Under the pieces are notes generated by a model. It did not search any database and was not told where the DNA came from. It worked only from the letters and a program-made list of their open reading frames with translations. Both the position numbers and the translations under genes were made by a program. This document shows, one piece after another, positions 27,116 through 35,518 of a stretch of 64,000 nucleotides of DNA; the first letter of the stretch is position 1; every line of letters starts with the position of its first letter. This stretch comes from Bacteroidota bacterium (lineage in GTDB: Bacteria > Bacteroidota > Bacteroidia > AKYH767-A > 2013-40CM-41-45): positions 62,001-126,000 of the forward strand of contig QQVM01000014.1 of NCBI GenBank assembly GCA_003389385.1, in the 5' to 3' direction.

Positions 27116-29938
27116 CTAGAAACGATAAGATACAGATAATGAATAGTTAACCCCATTCTTATGCTCTGAAATGCCATTATCCACATCGGCTGCGTAGCGT
27201 CCGTTTTGATTTTGATCCTGGTAAAATAGTCCAGGTTCGTTCAATAAATCATTTATTGCTAATTTAATAAATCCACTCTCAAAGATCCTTTTCCCGATTT
27301 GAAGGTCAATGAGATTTCGAGGAGCTTCATCAATGCTCAGGTAACCGGAATTTCCAACCTGGAAAATTCTTTTCCCAATCCTGTTATATAGAATGTTAAT
27401 TTCAAAACCACTCTTAGGACTGGAGTAGGAGATGCCTGAATTAATCAGGTATGGTGACTGGCCTTGCATTGGTCTTTTATCTTCATCTCTCAGATCATTG
27501 CTCTTGTCAACTTCTGACTTTATTAAAGCTACATTCCCGAAAACACTCATGTTTTCCCATTTTGCCCATGAGAGAAGGTTATCCATGAATTCTAATTTTT
27601 TTCTCCATTCAAATTCAATTCCATAGAGAAAAGAGCTTTCCGCATTCTGGTAACTCACTCTTCTTGACCCTGCTCCAGAACTTTCAATATATGGTTCAAT
27701 TGGATTCACAAATTCCTTATAGAATAATGATGCAGTAAATATCTGTGAATGGCTCGGGAAAATTTCATACCGCAGATCATAATTATATATTTCGGTTCGT
27801 TTCAGATCGGGGTTTCCTTCAACAGTTGTGGCAGTGCTGAAATCATAATACGAAAACGGAGCTAACTCCCTGAACTCAGGACGTGCAGTGGTTTTGGATA
27901 CAGCAAAACGAATATTTGATTTTTGAGTTAAGGAATATACAGCGTTTAACGATGGAAGGATATCTGCATATTCTGTATTAACATCAATTGTGTCGTTGCT
28001 GTATCCAAATGAGTTGAGTCTTTGATTAAAATTTTCAATTCTTACACCCCAAATTAATTTGACTTTTTCTGAAACTGAATTTTCAAACTTGACAAATGCC
28101 GAACTTAAATCTGAACTTGCGTCATACTGATCTGAAGGATTCGTGATTTCATCCAGGCGAAATCCATTCTTACCAATATTGGAAGGATTAAATATTGAAT
28201 CTATCGGTTGCAACAATAAGTTCCAATTGAATTTACCTGGATTAGTTACTATGTATCCAAGTACCCTCGCGTTAAATGATCTTTCTTTGTATTGTTTCTG
28301 TCCTCCGATTTTGATCCTTTGTGATTTTTCTCCCAGCTGGAATGGAATTTCAAAGTTAATATCAGCATTATAGGTTTGTTCGCTCAAATCAGAGTAAAAT
28401 CTGCCTGCATAATTCGGAGATGCGTTTCCAAATGGAACATAAGCATAAAGTGTAGTATCCTCAGTGTTGATGTCAGCATTTCTGTAATAATACATCCTTC
28501 GTAGATTAGGCACAGACTGAAAAGTATTTGTCAGTCCGGCATTCCATTTGAGAGATACTTTCTTTTCGGAAACAATATGTTTTCCTGAAATAATTGAATT
28601 TAAAAATCCTGTCGATGTATATTTCAGGGAACTTGCCTGAATGTATTGCAGGTTTTCAATATCAGTTCCGTTCCGTGTTATAACCTGATCATCTGAATTA
28701 ACGCTGAAAAGATTCTTTATGCTGATGCTGTGATCTTTTTCTGGTTCATATGAAAGATTCAAAAGCCCTCCCCAGAAAATATTTTCTTTGTATTGGCTGT
28801 CTTCAAAATTGTATTTCTTTGAACCGTCAAAATCATAGTCCGCTCTTCTGATCTCAGTCTTTTTATTACTTATGGAATAACTGAGAGCTCCAATTATCCC
28901 AGCATCACCCCTATTGATATTAAATTTCTTTCCACTGGAAATTTGATAGGATTGACTCAGGGGGGAAGACTCTTTTTCATGGGTTCCCCAATCATTACTG
29001 TAAATTTTGGAATATTCGATTTTCTGAGTTTGATTGGACTTTTTAAAGTCTATTGTTTCTGGAAAATCCGACGGTACCGCTCTAGTACCGTCATCCAGCC
29101 CAAGCCAGTCTGTTCCGCCTCCTTCATATGTAGTGTATTTCTTAAATGTACTGAATGAATTGAATCCTGTGCCTGCCTGAAAGCTGAAAAAATTCATATC
29201 AGGAATGTCTTTTGTTGCAATCTGTAGTATGCCTCCTGCAAAATCTCCGGGTAAATCCGGACTTGCCGTTTTAACAATGACGATATTATCAAGTAAGGAA
29301 GAGGGGATAAGATCAAATGAAAAAGCTTTTCTGTCAGGCTCAGTACTAGCAAGCGGAAATTCATTCAACGTTGCAACATTATAGCGTTCATTCAGACCTC
29401 TGATTACAACAAACCTTCCTTCCTGCAAACTTGCCCCGCTTATTCTTCTTACAACTTCTCCGGTATTCTTGTCTGATGATTTCTTTATTGATTCAGAAGA
29501 AATTCCATCCTGAACGGTAGCACTCAATTTCTGCATTAATATCACTGAACCAATATTTTCGCGCTTCATAGAGGCTTCTATAACAACCTCCTTCAACACC
29601 TGTTGGTTTTCTTCAAGCATAAAGTTCAATACTAATTCCTTGTCTGTTGCAATTGAAATATGAGGAATGACCATTTTCTGATAACCGATGTAACTAACAA
29701 CTACAGAATGTTTGCCTTCTGGAATATTTTCAATTCTGTAATTGCCATCCAAATCGGATACAGTGCCTAAGCCCAGACCTTCAATCAGAATAGGAACTCC
29801 AATCAATGTTTCATTGGAATTTTTATCTGTTACTTTTCCGTAAAGTACGCCAAACCCTTGAGTATTAAGACCTGCAAATGATGCTGAGAATTGACTGAAA
29901 AAATATGTAATGAACATGAGTAATTGTGCGAGCTTCAT
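27116..29938 (-). CDS. Large TonB-dependent receptor of the phosphate locus
   Basis: A 940-residue receptor with a signal peptide, a carboxypeptidase-regulatory-like domain (YGKVTDKNSNETLIGVPI ... GKHSVVVSYIGY), a TonB-box region (LKEVVIEASM), a plug (KNTGEVVRRISGASLQEGRF, VIRGLNERYNVATLNEFPL, DLPGDFAGGILQIATKD) and a long barrel ending VSYRF. It is not of the SusC type and no SusD partner is present. Instead the gene just upstream on the same strand encodes a T9SS-secreted protein. A Pho-box-like element lies 34 bases before its start. The cargo is unknown; the neighbours suggest phosphate or an organophosphorus compound. Confidence 0.88.
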   Translation of the reverse strand: MKLAQLLMFITYFFSQFSASFAGLNTQGFGVLYGKVTDKNSNETLIGVPILIEGLGLGTVSDLDGNYRIENIPEGKHSVVVSYIGYQKMVIPHISIATDKELVLNFMLEENQQVLKEVVIEASMKRENIGSVILMQKLSATVQDGISSESIKKSSDKNTGEVVRRISGASLQEGRFVVIRGLNERYNVATLNEFPLASTEPDRKAFSFDLIPSSLLDNIVIVKTASPDLPGDFAGGILQIATKDIPDMNFFSFQAGTGFNSFSTFKKYTTYEGGGTDWLGLDDGTRAVPSDFPETIDFKKSNQTQKIEYSKIYSNDWGTHEKESSPLSQSYQISSGKKFNINRGDAGIIGALSYSISNKKTEIRRADYDFDGSKKYNFEDSQYKENIFWGGLLNLSYEPEKDHSISIKNLFSVNSDDQVITRNGTDIENLQYIQASSLKYTSTGFLNSIISGKHIVSEKKVSLKWNAGLTNTFQSVPNLRRMYYYRNADINTEDTTLYAYVPFGNASPNYAGRFYSDLSEQTYNADINFEIPFQLGEKSQRIKIGGQKQYKERSFNARVLGYIVTNPGKFNWNLLLQPIDSIFNPSNIGKNGFRLDEITNPSDQYDASSDLSSAFVKFENSVSEKVKLIWGVRIENFNQRLNSFGYSNDTIDVNTEYADILPSLNAVYSLTQKSNIRFAVSKTTARPEFRELAPFSYYDFSTATTVEGNPDLKRTEIYNYDLRYEIFPSHSQIFTASLFYKEFVNPIEPYIESSGAGSRRVSYQNAESSFLYGIEFEWRKKLEFMDNLLSWAKWENMSVFGNVALIKSEVDKSNDLRDEDKRPMQGQSPYLINSGISYSSPKSGFEINILYNRIGKRIFQVGNSGYLSIDEAPRNLIDLQIGKRIFESGFIKLAINDLLNEPGLFYQDQNQNGRYAADVDNGISEHKNGVNYSLSVSYRF

Positions 29939-29971
29939 GAATTTGATTTTGCAATAAAAATATCTTGTTTA

Positions 29972-29994
29972 TTTAAAGTTTACCTTATGTCAAC
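29972..29994 (-). promoter_or_regulatory. Pho-box-like element before the TonB receptor gene
   Basis: Read leftward: GTTGAC, five bases (ATAAG), GTAAAC, then TTTAAA. A further GTTAAC abuts it at 29995-30000. The layout is the same as at 31809-31831 and 27075-27097. Confidence 0.55.
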
Positions 29995-30081
29995 GTTAAC
30001 AAAGCATTAAAAAACCAGGAATAGTTTCAAAGAAGTTAAAACATCTGAATATAGGTGTTGCATCAATATGTGAAATAAAAT

Positions 30082-30109
30082 GGAAGCCACCCTTTACGAA
30101 TGGCTTCCG
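30082..30109 (-). terminator. Hairpin, probable terminator of the T9SS gene
   Basis: GGAAGCCA (30082-30089) pairs with TGGCTTCC (30101-30108) around an 11-base loop. Read leftward the stem is followed by ATTTTATTTC, a T-rich but not perfect tail. It lies 31 bases after the stop of the leftward gene. Confidence 0.6.
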
Positions 30110-30139
30110 AATATTCAATCTAAATGAAAAAATGAGGAC

Positions 30140-31741
30140 TTAATGTATAATTAGTCGGTTTACGAATTTTCCTGAATCATTGCTTACTGAAATAGTATAA
30201 ATACCTGGACTCACTCCATCGAGATTTATATTTATAATCTGTTCTCCTTTACTTAAAGTTTCATTGTTAAAAGTTCTCACTAAATTACCTGAAAGGTCCA
30301 TAATCTTCACACTAAAAGTACCGGTCCTTTCTTCGTTAAAGGAAATTGTAGTTTGGCTTCTGGCAGGATTTGGATAAACATGAATATTAGAATTGTTCTT
30401 AATACTATTTACTGAGGTGATGATGTAATCAGTGTTCTGGCAATCAAAGTTTGTCCAACCCTGTGTCCAGTCGTTACTTCCGATTGCTCCGGAGAATGTC
30501 ACCACATCAAAGAATGGATTATTTAGGAGAGTAGATGTGAAGGCTGCACTATTCAATACTGGACTTCCGGTAAGTGGCGTAAAATCCGGAGTATTGTAAT
30601 TGAATGGATTTGTTAGCATCAGGTCAGTTGTAGATGGAAGAATGGAATTGCCATAAGAAGGTTGGTTGAACCAAGCGCTGATATCCCAGGTTGAACCACT
30701 TGAAACCGACAGTGGAGTTGTACAACCGGCAATAATGTTATTCTGAAACTGAAGTTGGTTGTTTGTGGCTGCTGATTCTGTATTAGCTCCGTCAATGAGC
30801 AAACCAGTTGGAAATCCGGAAAACACAGAGTTGAATATTGAAGTCTTCGCGCTTCTTCTTAAATGTGCAGCTCTTTTATAGTTACTATTAATCACGGTTC
30901 CTGCATTCTTCATAGGACCTATAAGAGTAACGTTACTGTAGACAGGATATGTAATAGGGTTATTCAAAGATCCTGTTGCATCATTGTCTGATTCAAAACC
31001 GTTGGAACCTGATATATCAGCAACGTTAGAATCCCTTATTGAAATCAGAAATTGATTTTTACCATTATATCCAAAATCTGTATCAAAATCATCATCTAAC
31101 CCTCGGTAAGCTATGATGTGCTTAAGATTCACAGTCCCTCCAAAACATTCAAATGAATCATCTCCTGAGTAACTTACCATTACATAGTCAACTATGGTTC
31201 CACTGCCCACACCGCCAAGAGTGAGTCCGTTAATTTCATTGTTTGGCATAAATGCAATACCGGGGAATTCGATTCTTACATAGCGTAGTATTCCCGAATT
31301 ATCACCGGGATTTGTTCCGCCATAGAGTCCTTTACTGGCATCTACGCCACCCTCTATGACTTTTTCACCAGCGGGATCGTTGATAGGAGCAAATCCGCAT
31401 ATTATAAGTCCACCCCAGTCACCGTAACTTCTCAGCCCTGCCGGTTCATTGGATGTAAATACAATTGGACGGGTTACTGATCCGTCAGCCCAGATTTTTG
31501 ACCCTCTGGTGATTATCAGACTTCCTTTGGTTGCTTTATCACCCTTGATAATCGTGCCTTCCTGAATTGTTAATTCAGCATTATTCGTTACATAAACAAA
31601 TCCGATCAAAAGATATATATTATTGTTTGTCCAGGTGGTATTACTTGAAATGTCTCCTGATACAGTGATTACATTTTGAGCGTTTGACTTAATAATAAAA
31701 AGGCAGCTTGCTGCCAGGATTAGTAGTAGGAATTTTTTCAT
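30140..31741 (-). CDS. T9SS-secreted protein of the phosphate locus, beta-helix-like
   Basis: A 533-residue exported protein. It has a signal peptide (MKKFLLLILAASCLFIIKSNAQ), then a body with repeated short strands (AELTIQEGTIIKGD, SLIITRGSKIWADG, YVRIEFPG, YVMVSYSGDDSFECFGG) typical of parallel beta-helix folds. An acidic loop, RGLDDDFDTDFGYNG, could bind calcium. The last 85 residues are a type A T9SS domain (VYPNPARSQTTISF ... GVSPGIYTISV), so it should be surface-exposed or released. It lies between the lipoprotein PstS and the large TonB receptor, with a Pho-box-like element upstream. I infer that it works with the receptor, perhaps in capture of a phosphorus source. No catalytic phosphatase motif is visible. 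Confidence 0.82.
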   Translation of the reverse strand: MKKFLLLILAASCLFIIKSNAQNVITVSGDISSNTTWTNNNIYLLIGFVYVTNNAELTIQEGTIIKGDKATKGSLIITRGSKIWADGSVTRPIVFTSNEPAGLRSYGDWGGLIICGFAPINDPAGEKVIEGGVDASKGLYGGTNPGDNSGILRYVRIEFPGIAFMPNNEINGLTLGGVGSGTIVDYVMVSYSGDDSFECFGGTVNLKHIIAYRGLDDDFDTDFGYNGKNQFLISIRDSNVADISGSNGFESDNDATGSLNNPITYPVYSNVTLIGPMKNAGTVINSNYKRAAHLRRSAKTSIFNSVFSGFPTGLLIDGANTESAATNNQLQFQNNIIAGCTTPLSVSSGSTWDISAWFNQPSYGNSILPSTTDLMLTNPFNYNTPDFTPLTGSPVLNSAAFTSTLLNNPFFDVVTFSGAIGSNDWTQGWTNFDCQNTDYIITSVNSIKNNSNIHVYPNPARSQTTISFNEERTGTFSVKIMDLSGNLVRTFNNETLSKGEQIININLDGVSPGIYTISVSNDSGKFVNRLIIH

Positions 31742-31808
31742 GATTTTATTGAATTTGTTTGTGCAAGATTACTTGACACTGATTAATCCAATATGAACTT
31801 CAACCTAA

Positions 31809-31831
31809 TTTAAAGTTATCCAATTGTAAAC
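31809..31831 (-). promoter_or_regulatory. Pho-box-like element before the T9SS gene
   Basis: Read leftward: GTTTAC, five bases (AATTG), GATAAC, then TTTAAA. It begins 68 bases before the T9SS start codon. A direct repeat AATATGAAC (31790-31798 and 31834-31842, 44 bp apart) flanks it. Confidence 0.55.
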
Positions 31832-31854
31832 TTAATATGAACATAGTAGAAAGG

Positions 31855-31883
31855 AAATAAAAAACCACCACGGGAATTCCATG
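31855..31883 (-). terminator. Terminator after pstS copy 2
   Basis: ACCACCA pairs with TGGTGGT around a GC-containing loop with a further partial match; read leftward it is followed by a run of six T. It separates the pstS2 transcript from the T9SS gene, which therefore needs its own promoter. Confidence 0.82.
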
Positions 31884-31914
31884 GTGGTTTTCAGTAATTG
31901 GAATGTTATAGGAA

Positions 31915-32778
31915 TTATGATGTTTGTAACGGTACATATCCGACTTCTCTCACAAGCGATTGACCTTCATCAGATTTCATGTAATCAAAAAATGGTGCAT
32001 ACTTTTCAAGTAATTTAGTTTCAAAATAAAAATACAATGGTCTAGAAATCGGGTAAGATTTGTCTCTTGCTGAATCAATAGAAGGCATAACAAATGTCTT
32101 GCCCTGATCATATGATATCTTCAATGGCTTGACATCTTTGGTGTCATAAGCCAATCCTATGTAACCAATTGCTCCTTCGGTTTGACTTATAGATTGCACA
32201 ATTGCTCCGGTTGCCGGCATTAAGAGCGCTTTATTTCCAAAATTCTTTTTATTGAGCACATGATCCCTGAAGAATTCATAGGTACCTGAACTGGTTTCGC
32301 GGGAGTAATAAATAATTTTCAGGTCTTTTCCTCCTACATCTTTCCAGTTACTTATCTTTCCGGTGAAAATTTCCTCTAGTTGTTCTCTTGTAAGCTCTGA
32401 TACTGGATTACTATTATGAACAACTACTGAAAGTGCATCATTGGCAATAATCAATTCCGTTACTTCCTTATTCATTTTGGATAATTTAATTTTTTCATCT
32501 GCTTTTATAGGTCGGGAAGACATAGCTATATCTGTAGTTCCATCCATTAATGCTGCAATACCAACACCTGAGCCTCCTCCAATAATCGTCACATTAGCAC
32601 CTGGGTTGTTTTTCATGTAAACTTCTGCAAACTTCTGCGCAAGGGGAAGAACCGTGTCTGACCCCTTAATGAGTACAGAAAGTTTTGATTGATTGTCGGA
32701 GTTTTTATTTTTGTCTTTACTTCCTCCACAGGATATTATAAACAAACTGATAAATAAAGTGAAGATTGATTTTGTCAT
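31915..32778 (-). CDS. pstS: Phosphate-binding lipoprotein PstS (copy 2)
   Basis: A 287-residue PstS with a lipoprotein signal (MTKSIFTLFISLFIISCGGS; Cys17) and a short Lys/Asn/Ser-rich linker. It keeps the phosphate-binding elements KGSDTVLPL, GGGSGVGIAALM, DIAMSSRPI and SRETSSGTYEFF. Copy 1 is soluble, so the two copies probably work at different places: a membrane-anchored one and a free periplasmic one serving the same PstCAB. It follows the winged-helix regulator by 54 bases and ends at a strong terminator. Confidence 0.95.
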   Translation of the reverse strand: MTKSIFTLFISLFIISCGGSKDKNKNSDNQSKLSVLIKGSDTVLPLAQKFAEVYMKNNPGANVTIIGGGSGVGIAALMDGTTDIAMSSRPIKADEKIKLSKMNKEVTELIIANDALSVVVHNSNPVSELTREQLEEIFTGKISNWKDVGGKDLKIIYYSRETSSGTYEFFRDHVLNKKNFGNKALLMPATGAIVQSISQTEGAIGYIGLAYDTKDVKPLKISYDQGKTFVMPSIDSARDKSYPISRPLYFYFETKLLEKYAPFFDYMKSDEGQSLVREVGYVPLQTS

Positions 32779-32832
32779 TAGTATATTTTTTTTTACAAAT
32801 ATAATGAAGTATTTATTTAAATAGTCTTGACT

Positions 32833-33525
32833 TTAGTTTTCAAATACATTTAGCATGTATCCTATACCTTTTTTTGTAACGATGAGATTGTGGCCCATTT
32901 TTTTTCTAATTCTCCTGATATGAACATCTAGGGTTCTATTTTCAAATTCGCTTGTTTTATTCCAGACTTTATTAAACAATTCTTCTCTTCGGAAAACTTT
33001 TCCTTTTCTGCTTGCAAGCAGTTGAATTAGTTCAAATTCTTTCCTTGAGAGCGGAATATTTTTATTATCAATTGAAGCTGTGTAGTTGTCTCTATCCAGA
33101 TATAAGATACTCTCATTCTTTTCGTTGGATTTAATGGCAATTCTTTCTGAATTGATTCGTGGACTAATTTCATCCATTATGCTATTCAGGAGTTCAACTG
33201 GCCTTAAAGGTTTGTAAAAGATGTTATCTATATAAATTGCTTCCGAAGGACTTTCAATTTTTTCTTGACTAATATTTCTAATGATAATAATCCGTGTTTT
33301 TCTGGTATATGGATTTGACTTAATCTGCTTGCAAATATCGAAACTACCATTCCTGTCTGAATTTTGAAAAAGAAAAATAAGATTGGCATTGAGGCGCAGT
33401 ATATTTAAAGGATTGATTTCATTGTCGGCCAAATAATTTACAAATACCAATTCTGATCTAAGCAGAGGGAGTATTATTTTAAAGTCATCTCTGAGTGTGG
33501 AAGATACAAGGATGTTTTTTACCAT
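32833..33525 (-). CDS. Winged-helix response regulator with a degenerate receiver domain (PhoB-like)
   Basis: A 230-residue OmpR/PhoB-type regulator. The C-terminal DNA-binding domain is normal (LSRKEFELIQLLASRKGKVFRREELF, NRTLDVHIRRIRKKMG, KKGIGYML). The N-terminal receiver has lost its chemistry: the acidic pair after strand 1 is S8-S9, the phospho-acceptor aspartate is F53 (LIFLFQNSD), and the switch Thr/Ser is R83; only the strand-5 lysine K105 (FYKPLRP) remains. It should not be phosphorylated in the usual way. It lies 9 bases after a canonical stand-alone receiver gene and just before pstS, so it is the best candidate for the PhoB role, perhaps activated through that neighbour. Confidence 0.88.
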   Translation of the reverse strand: MVKNILVSSTLRDDFKIILPLLRSELVFVNYLADNEINPLNILRLNANLIFLFQNSDRNGSFDICKQIKSNPYTRKTRIIIIRNISQEKIESPSEAIYIDNIFYKPLRPVELLNSIMDEISPRINSERIAIKSNEKNESILYLDRDNYTASIDNKNIPLSRKEFELIQLLASRKGKVFRREELFNKVWNKTSEFENRTLDVHIRRIRKKMGHNLIVTKKGIGYMLNVFEN

Positions 33526-33534
33526 GTAAAATAA

Positions 33535-33912
33535 TTAATGAAGAGCCTCATTCACCATACTGATCAAGGTGGAAGGTCGGATGGGTTTTGTTACAAAATG
33601 ATTTCCACCTACATTCATGGCAGTTATGCTTGTGAATTCATCTGAATCAGCTGTAAGAAACATGATAGGAATATCTTTAAGGATAGGATCATTCTTCAGA
33701 TGAATACATGTCTCAATTCCTGAAATATCCGGCATCCTTACATCTAGGATTATTAAGCTTGGCTTGTGTATTCTAGCCATTTTAATGCATTGGATACCAC
33801 TAAAAGCTTTCAGAACTTTATAATCATTGTTCTTCAGATTGTAACTGACAATTTCAACGATGTCTGGTTCATCATCAACTACCAATATCGTATGCCTGAT
33901 TTTGTATTCCAT
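33535..33912 (-). CDS. Stand-alone receiver-domain protein (CheY-like)
   Basis: A 125-residue single receiver domain with no output domain. All active-site residues are present: D13-D14 (LVVDDEPD), phospho-acceptor D57 (LIILDVRMPD), T87 (MFLTADSD) and K109 (FVTKPIRP). A histidine kinase elsewhere should phosphorylate it. It is the first gene of the leftward phosphate locus and is followed after 9 bases by a DNA-binding regulator whose own receiver is dead. The two together contain exactly the parts of one normal PhoB. It could alternatively be a phosphate sink for the kinase. Confidence 0.9.
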   Translation of the reverse strand: MEYKIRHTILVVDDEPDIVEIVSYNLKNNDYKVLKAFSGIQCIKMARIHKPSLIILDVRMPDISGIETCIHLKNDPILKDIPIMFLTADSDEFTSITAMNVGGNHFVTKPIRPSTLISMVNEALH

Positions 33913-34457
33913 GTTCGATTTATTACAATTTTAACAGGTTTGTATAAGCTGAATAATAACTCATTATGAATTTATTGTTAAATGTTTCACTGGTATAGTA
34001 TTACTTTTTAATAATAATTGATGAGGTAATCTTTTTTCTTAAAACTAAATGAATTTTCATCTTTAACGCTCTGCATACGTTCAATTAGAGATTCAATAAA
34101 ATGAAACTTGCAATTTGGTTCTTTGACGAAAACCAAGTCTGTGTTCTTGTTTTGTACGGCTTCTCCTGAAACGATCAGCAGCTATGAATTTTTTAAAATG
34201 GAACAAATAAAGGAACACTGGAACTCTGATCTGCAGACATTTTTTTCTAAGTTATTTCACATCGGTTTTTGCTTTCTAGATTTATCTAATATTTCAGTTC
34301 TTTCAGTTTTTAGGCGCATAGATTGCTGACCATGATTGTATGGTTATCTTAAATACAAACTATCATAGTTTTTACTGGTAAAAACAATATTCGATGTTGA
34401 GAAATTATAATCTCAGTATTAAACATTTATTAAAATCAATGTATTTTCGAGATTCAA
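33913..34457. other. 545-bp divergent intergenic region
   Basis: AT-rich gap between the leftward phosphate locus and rightward mltG. It must contain the promoter of the receiver gene. I see no convincing Pho-box-like element, riboswitch or RNA gene. A 73-codon open frame at 34108-34329 has no signal, domain or ribosome site that I can recognise and is not called. Confidence 0.5.
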
Positions 34458-35516
34458 ATGACACGAAAAAAGAGAAATAGGCTGATAATCAGGACTATGT
34501 GGGCTGTAGTCTTAGCTCTACTGTTGATTGTCGCCATTATGGGCAGAACAATCTATAAGCGGCTATATCATATTAATGTAAGCAAGCAGATTGAAAGCAC
34601 GCCATATCTTCTGATTCCGACAGGATCAGACTTCGATGATGTTGTCACTCTTCTGAAGCAAAAAAATGCCCTGATTGATGAAAATTCATTCCGTTGGACA
34701 GCCGAGCAAATGAAGTATACGGAAAGAATAAAGCCGGGTCGTTATAAAATTGAAGCTGGAATGAACAATAAAGAATTGATTGCTCTTTTGCGCTCTGGCA
34801 GGCAAAGTCCGGTTAATTTGGTATTCAATAATATCCGAACAAAAGAACAACTCGCTTTCAGAGTAGCCGAACAAATTGAAGCAGGTCCTGATGCTGTGCT
34901 CAACCTTTTAAATGACCCTGACTACACAGCTAAGCTGGGCTTCACAGTTGACAATGTTTTGTCTTTGTTTATTCCGAATACTTATGAAATGTATTGGAAT
35001 ACTTCAGCTGATAAATTCATTGTAAGGATGCATCAGGAATATCAAAAATTCTGGACACAGGAAAAAATGAAAAAAGCTGAATTGACAGGTTTGACACCAA
35101 TTGAGGTTTCTATCTTAGCTTCTATAGTTCAACAGGAGTCAAATAAAAAGGATGAAGCTCCGCTTATCGCAGGAGTTTATATGAATCGTCTGAAGAAGGA
35201 CTGGAAATTGGAAGCTGATCCAACTCTTGTTTATGCAGCCGGCGATTTTAGCATTAAGCGTGTGTTGAACATTCATAAAAAAATCGATAGTCCTTACAAT
35301 ACCTATAAGTATAAAGGATTGCCACCTGGTCCGATTTGCCTTCCTGAAATTGTATATCTGAATTCTGTTTTGGATTACTCGCAACATTCTTATATGTACT
35401 TCTGTGCAAAAGATGATTTTTCCGGTTACCATAATTTCGCGACAAATTACATTCAGCACTTGCTTAACGCGAGAAAGTTTCAGAGAGCTTTGAACAAAAG
35501 GGGAATCAAATCGTGA
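34458..35516 (+). CDS. mltG: Endolytic murein transglycosylase MltG
   Basis: A 352-residue inner-membrane enzyme that cuts nascent peptidoglycan strands and ends their elongation. One N-terminal helix (MWAVVLALLLIVAIMG) anchors it; a LysM-like region follows (PGRYKIEAGMNNKELIALLRSG), then the YceG catalytic domain with LASIVQQESNKKDEAPLIAGV, NRLKKDWKLEADPTLVYA, SPYNTYKYKGLPPGPI and YFCAKDDFSGYHNFATNY. The glutamate in QQES is the likely catalytic acid. Its stop overlaps the next gene's GTG by 4 bases. Confidence 0.95.
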   Translation: MTRKKRNRLIIRTMWAVVLALLLIVAIMGRTIYKRLYHINVSKQIESTPYLLIPTGSDFDDVVTLLKQKNALIDENSFRWTAEQMKYTERIKPGRYKIEAGMNNKELIALLRSGRQSPVNLVFNNIRTKEQLAFRVAEQIEAGPDAVLNLLNDPDYTAKLGFTVDNVLSLFIPNTYEMYWNTSADKFIVRMHQEYQKFWTQEKMKKAELTGLTPIEVSILASIVQQESNKKDEAPLIAGVYMNRLKKDWKLEADPTLVYAAGDFSIKRVLNIHKKIDSPYNTYKYKGLPPGPICLPEIVYLNSVLDYSQHSYMYFCAKDDFSGYHNFATNYIQHLLNARKFQRALNKRGIKS

Positions 35517-35518
35517 GA

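Noticed and set aside
34108-34329. 73-codon open frame in the gap before mltG
   Set aside because: No signal, domain, hydrophobic segment pattern or promoter; amino-acid composition looks like translated AT-rich noncoding sequence.
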